64,000 nucleotides of DNA from Bdellovibrionales bacterium RIFOXYC1_FULL_37_79 (lineage in GTDB: Bacteria > Bdellovibrionota > Bacteriovoracia > Bacteriovoracales > Bacteriovoracaceae): contig MEQB01000011.1 in assembly GCA_001770015.1 (NCBI GenBank), forward strand, positions 124,001 to 188,000. Reading direction: 5' to 3'. This document shows positions 63,198 to 64,000 of this stretch, one piece after another (within the stretch, counting starts at the first letter, position 1; each line of letters opens with the position of its first letter). A program made the position numbers and the translations under genes. Below the pieces are notes generated by a model. The model did not search any database, had not been told where the DNA came from, and was given only the letters and a program-made list of their open reading frames with translations.

Positions 63198-64000
63198 ATG
63201 GATAAGGATAAGATTTTGCAAAAATATGATAATGATCTGACGATTATATTGCCACTGTATAGTAGAGATAAGTTTACCTTGCGTTGGTTTTTATATGCAT
63301 CTAGCCAAAGATGTCCTTTTAAAATTATAGTTGCTGATGGATCAAAAAATAAATTTTTTAAAAATAAGATTGAATATTTTTCTAAAATGTTAAGAATTGA
63401 ATATCAAGAATATCCAGAGGATCAGGGTTATTTTGATTATTATAGGAAAATGAGTTTAGCTTTAAAAAAGGTTGAAACCAAATATGTTCTTCTGGTAGAT
63501 AACGATGATTTTTTAAATTTTGATAGCTTATATGAGAGCATTATTTTTTTAGAGAATCATCCAGATTACGCTTTATGTGGAGGTAAAGTTAATAATTTTT
63601 ATATTAAAGGAAAATGCTTAGATGGCCACGCGGGATTGTATGGCGATAGAAGTTATTTTTATAACTCCGTATACGAAACGGCTACGTCCGTGGAAGATGA
63701 GCATGATTTTGAAAGAGTTCGGACACATATGGCTAAATATGTGTCTAATTTTTATGATGTTCACCGTACTGTTGTATATCAAAATGCTTTTGATAAACTC
63801 GATGAAATAAAACTGCATGATATTTTTTTAGCTGAATTGTTTTTATCAAACTATGCCTTATTGTTTGGGAAAACAAAAAAGTTAGATATTTCTCATTTGA
63901 GTCGTCAATCAAATCCTCCGAGTTCATGTGCTCAAGGTGAAAAATTAAAAGGCAATGGAATGATGGTCAGACTTTTAGCGACTACATGGTCAGACGATTT
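63198..64000 (+). CDS. GT2-like glycosyltransferase (3' end beyond window)
   Basis: Open from ATG 63198 (GGGG upstream) to the edge: at least 267 residues. LTIILPLYSRDKFTLRWFLY, IIVADGSKN, YFDYYRKMSLAL and VLLVDNDDFLNFDSL (D-N-D-D metal-like site) place it in the TIGR00180-type GT2 group. Starts divergently from the second fdtA gene. Highly AT-rich. Confidence 0.8.
   Translation, partial: MDKDKILQKYDNDLTIILPLYSRDKFTLRWFLYASSQRCPFKIIVADGSKNKFFKNKIEYFSKMLRIEYQEYPEDQGYFDYYRKMSLALKKVETKYVLLVDNDDFLNFDSLYESIIFLENHPDYALCGGKVNNFYIKGKCLDGHAGLYGDRSYFYNSVYETATSVEDEHDFERVRTHMAKYVSNFYDVHRTVVYQNAFDKLDEIKLHDIFLAELFLSNYALLFGKTKKLDISHLSRQSNPPSSCAQGEKLKGNGMMVRLLATTWSDD

Noticed and set aside
1-64000. tRNA, rRNA, CRISPR arrays or insertion-sequence transposases
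   Set aside because: No cloverleaf-like sequence, no regularly spaced repeats and no transposase motif were seen while reading the window.

Overview
The window is an AT-rich stretch of about 64 kb from a Gram-negative bacterium. Almost all of it is one very large surface-polysaccharide (O-antigen, capsule or glycan) biosynthesis locus. The Gram-negative call rests on a Wzm/Wzt-type O-antigen ABC transporter, a WaaL/Wzy-type ligase or polymerase, a Wzx flippase, two polyisoprenyl-phosphate sugar-1-phosphate transferases, and nucleotide-sugar routes to dTDP-rhamnose, GDP-fucose and a nonulosonic acid. The gene style would fit a Bdellovibrionota or deltaproteobacterial-type organism, but that placement is a guess and nothing in the window proves it.

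Layout. 1-3409 (minus) is most of a cobalamin-dependent methionine synthase, cut by the left edge. 3526-6808 (plus) is a tight operon: UDP-glucose 4-epimerase family, GT4 glycosyltransferase, O-antigen ligase/polymerase. 6920-9218 is accessory: a DUF4143-type AAA ATPase and a HigBA-like toxin-antitoxin pair. 9385-17889 is mainly minus strand: LhgO-like oxidase, WcaJ-like initiating transferase, Wzx flippase, Wzy-like polymerase, a large membrane protein and GDP-fucose synthase, with one GT2 gene on the plus strand. 18126-21838 (plus) is a module of glycosyltransferase, methyltransferase and B12-binding radical SAM protein; a second radical SAM protein converges on it. 23479-25912 holds a GT-B-like protein, a 37-codon coupled ORF and GDP-mannose 4,6-dehydratase. 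26133-26405 is an orphan HipB-like regulator with elaborate inverted repeats. 26432-47424 is a long, tightly packed minus-strand operon: glycosyltransferases, a second initiating transferase, Fdt/Qdt-type 3-amino-sugar genes, methyltransferases, an amidotransferase/HisF/HisH set, PseG-like, NeuB, pyruvyltransferase and cytidylyltransferase genes, Wzt/Wzm, a third B12 radical SAM protein, and a GT2-methyltransferase fusion.

47661-56395 is a dTDP-rhamnose operon (rmlA, rmlB, rmlC, rmlD on minus) broken up by AbiE-like toxin-antitoxin modules on the plus strand. There is an intact regulator/nucleotidyltransferase pair (47661-49464) and two AbiEi/AbiEii modules with intact AbiEi genes and broken AbiEii toxins (50742-53665). 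There is also a fossil higA (53803-53913). Fossils of a second rml operon flank rmlD on both sides: the last codons of an rmlC copy, and a truncated rmlA copy overlapping the rmlD stop. 56567-64000 continues with a UDP-sugar dehydrogenase, a GT-B-like protein, a methyltransferase, a PglK/MsbA-like ABC transporter, a second fdtA/fdtB pair and a partial glycosyltransferase.

How it fits together. RmlA and RmlB supply dTDP-4-keto-6-deoxyglucose both to RmlC/RmlD (rhamnose) and to two FdtA/FdtB pairs (3-amino-3,6-dideoxyhexose). Gmd and Fcl make GDP-fucose. NeuB, the PseG-like protein and a cytidylyltransferase suggest a CMP-nonulosonic acid, and PseA/WbpG-like, HisF-like and HisH-like proteins suggest conversion of an acetamido to an acetamidino group. 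Two initiators and both Wzx/Wzy-type and ABC-type export genes imply two polysaccharides or a mosaic locus.

The most notable observations are a hisF-like gene that appears to start at ATT, a perfect 32-bp palindrome lying exactly between a Shine-Dalgarno and the start codon of an AbiEi gene, the fossil-flanked AbiE island inside the rml operon, and an AbiE-like pair I could not place in a named family.
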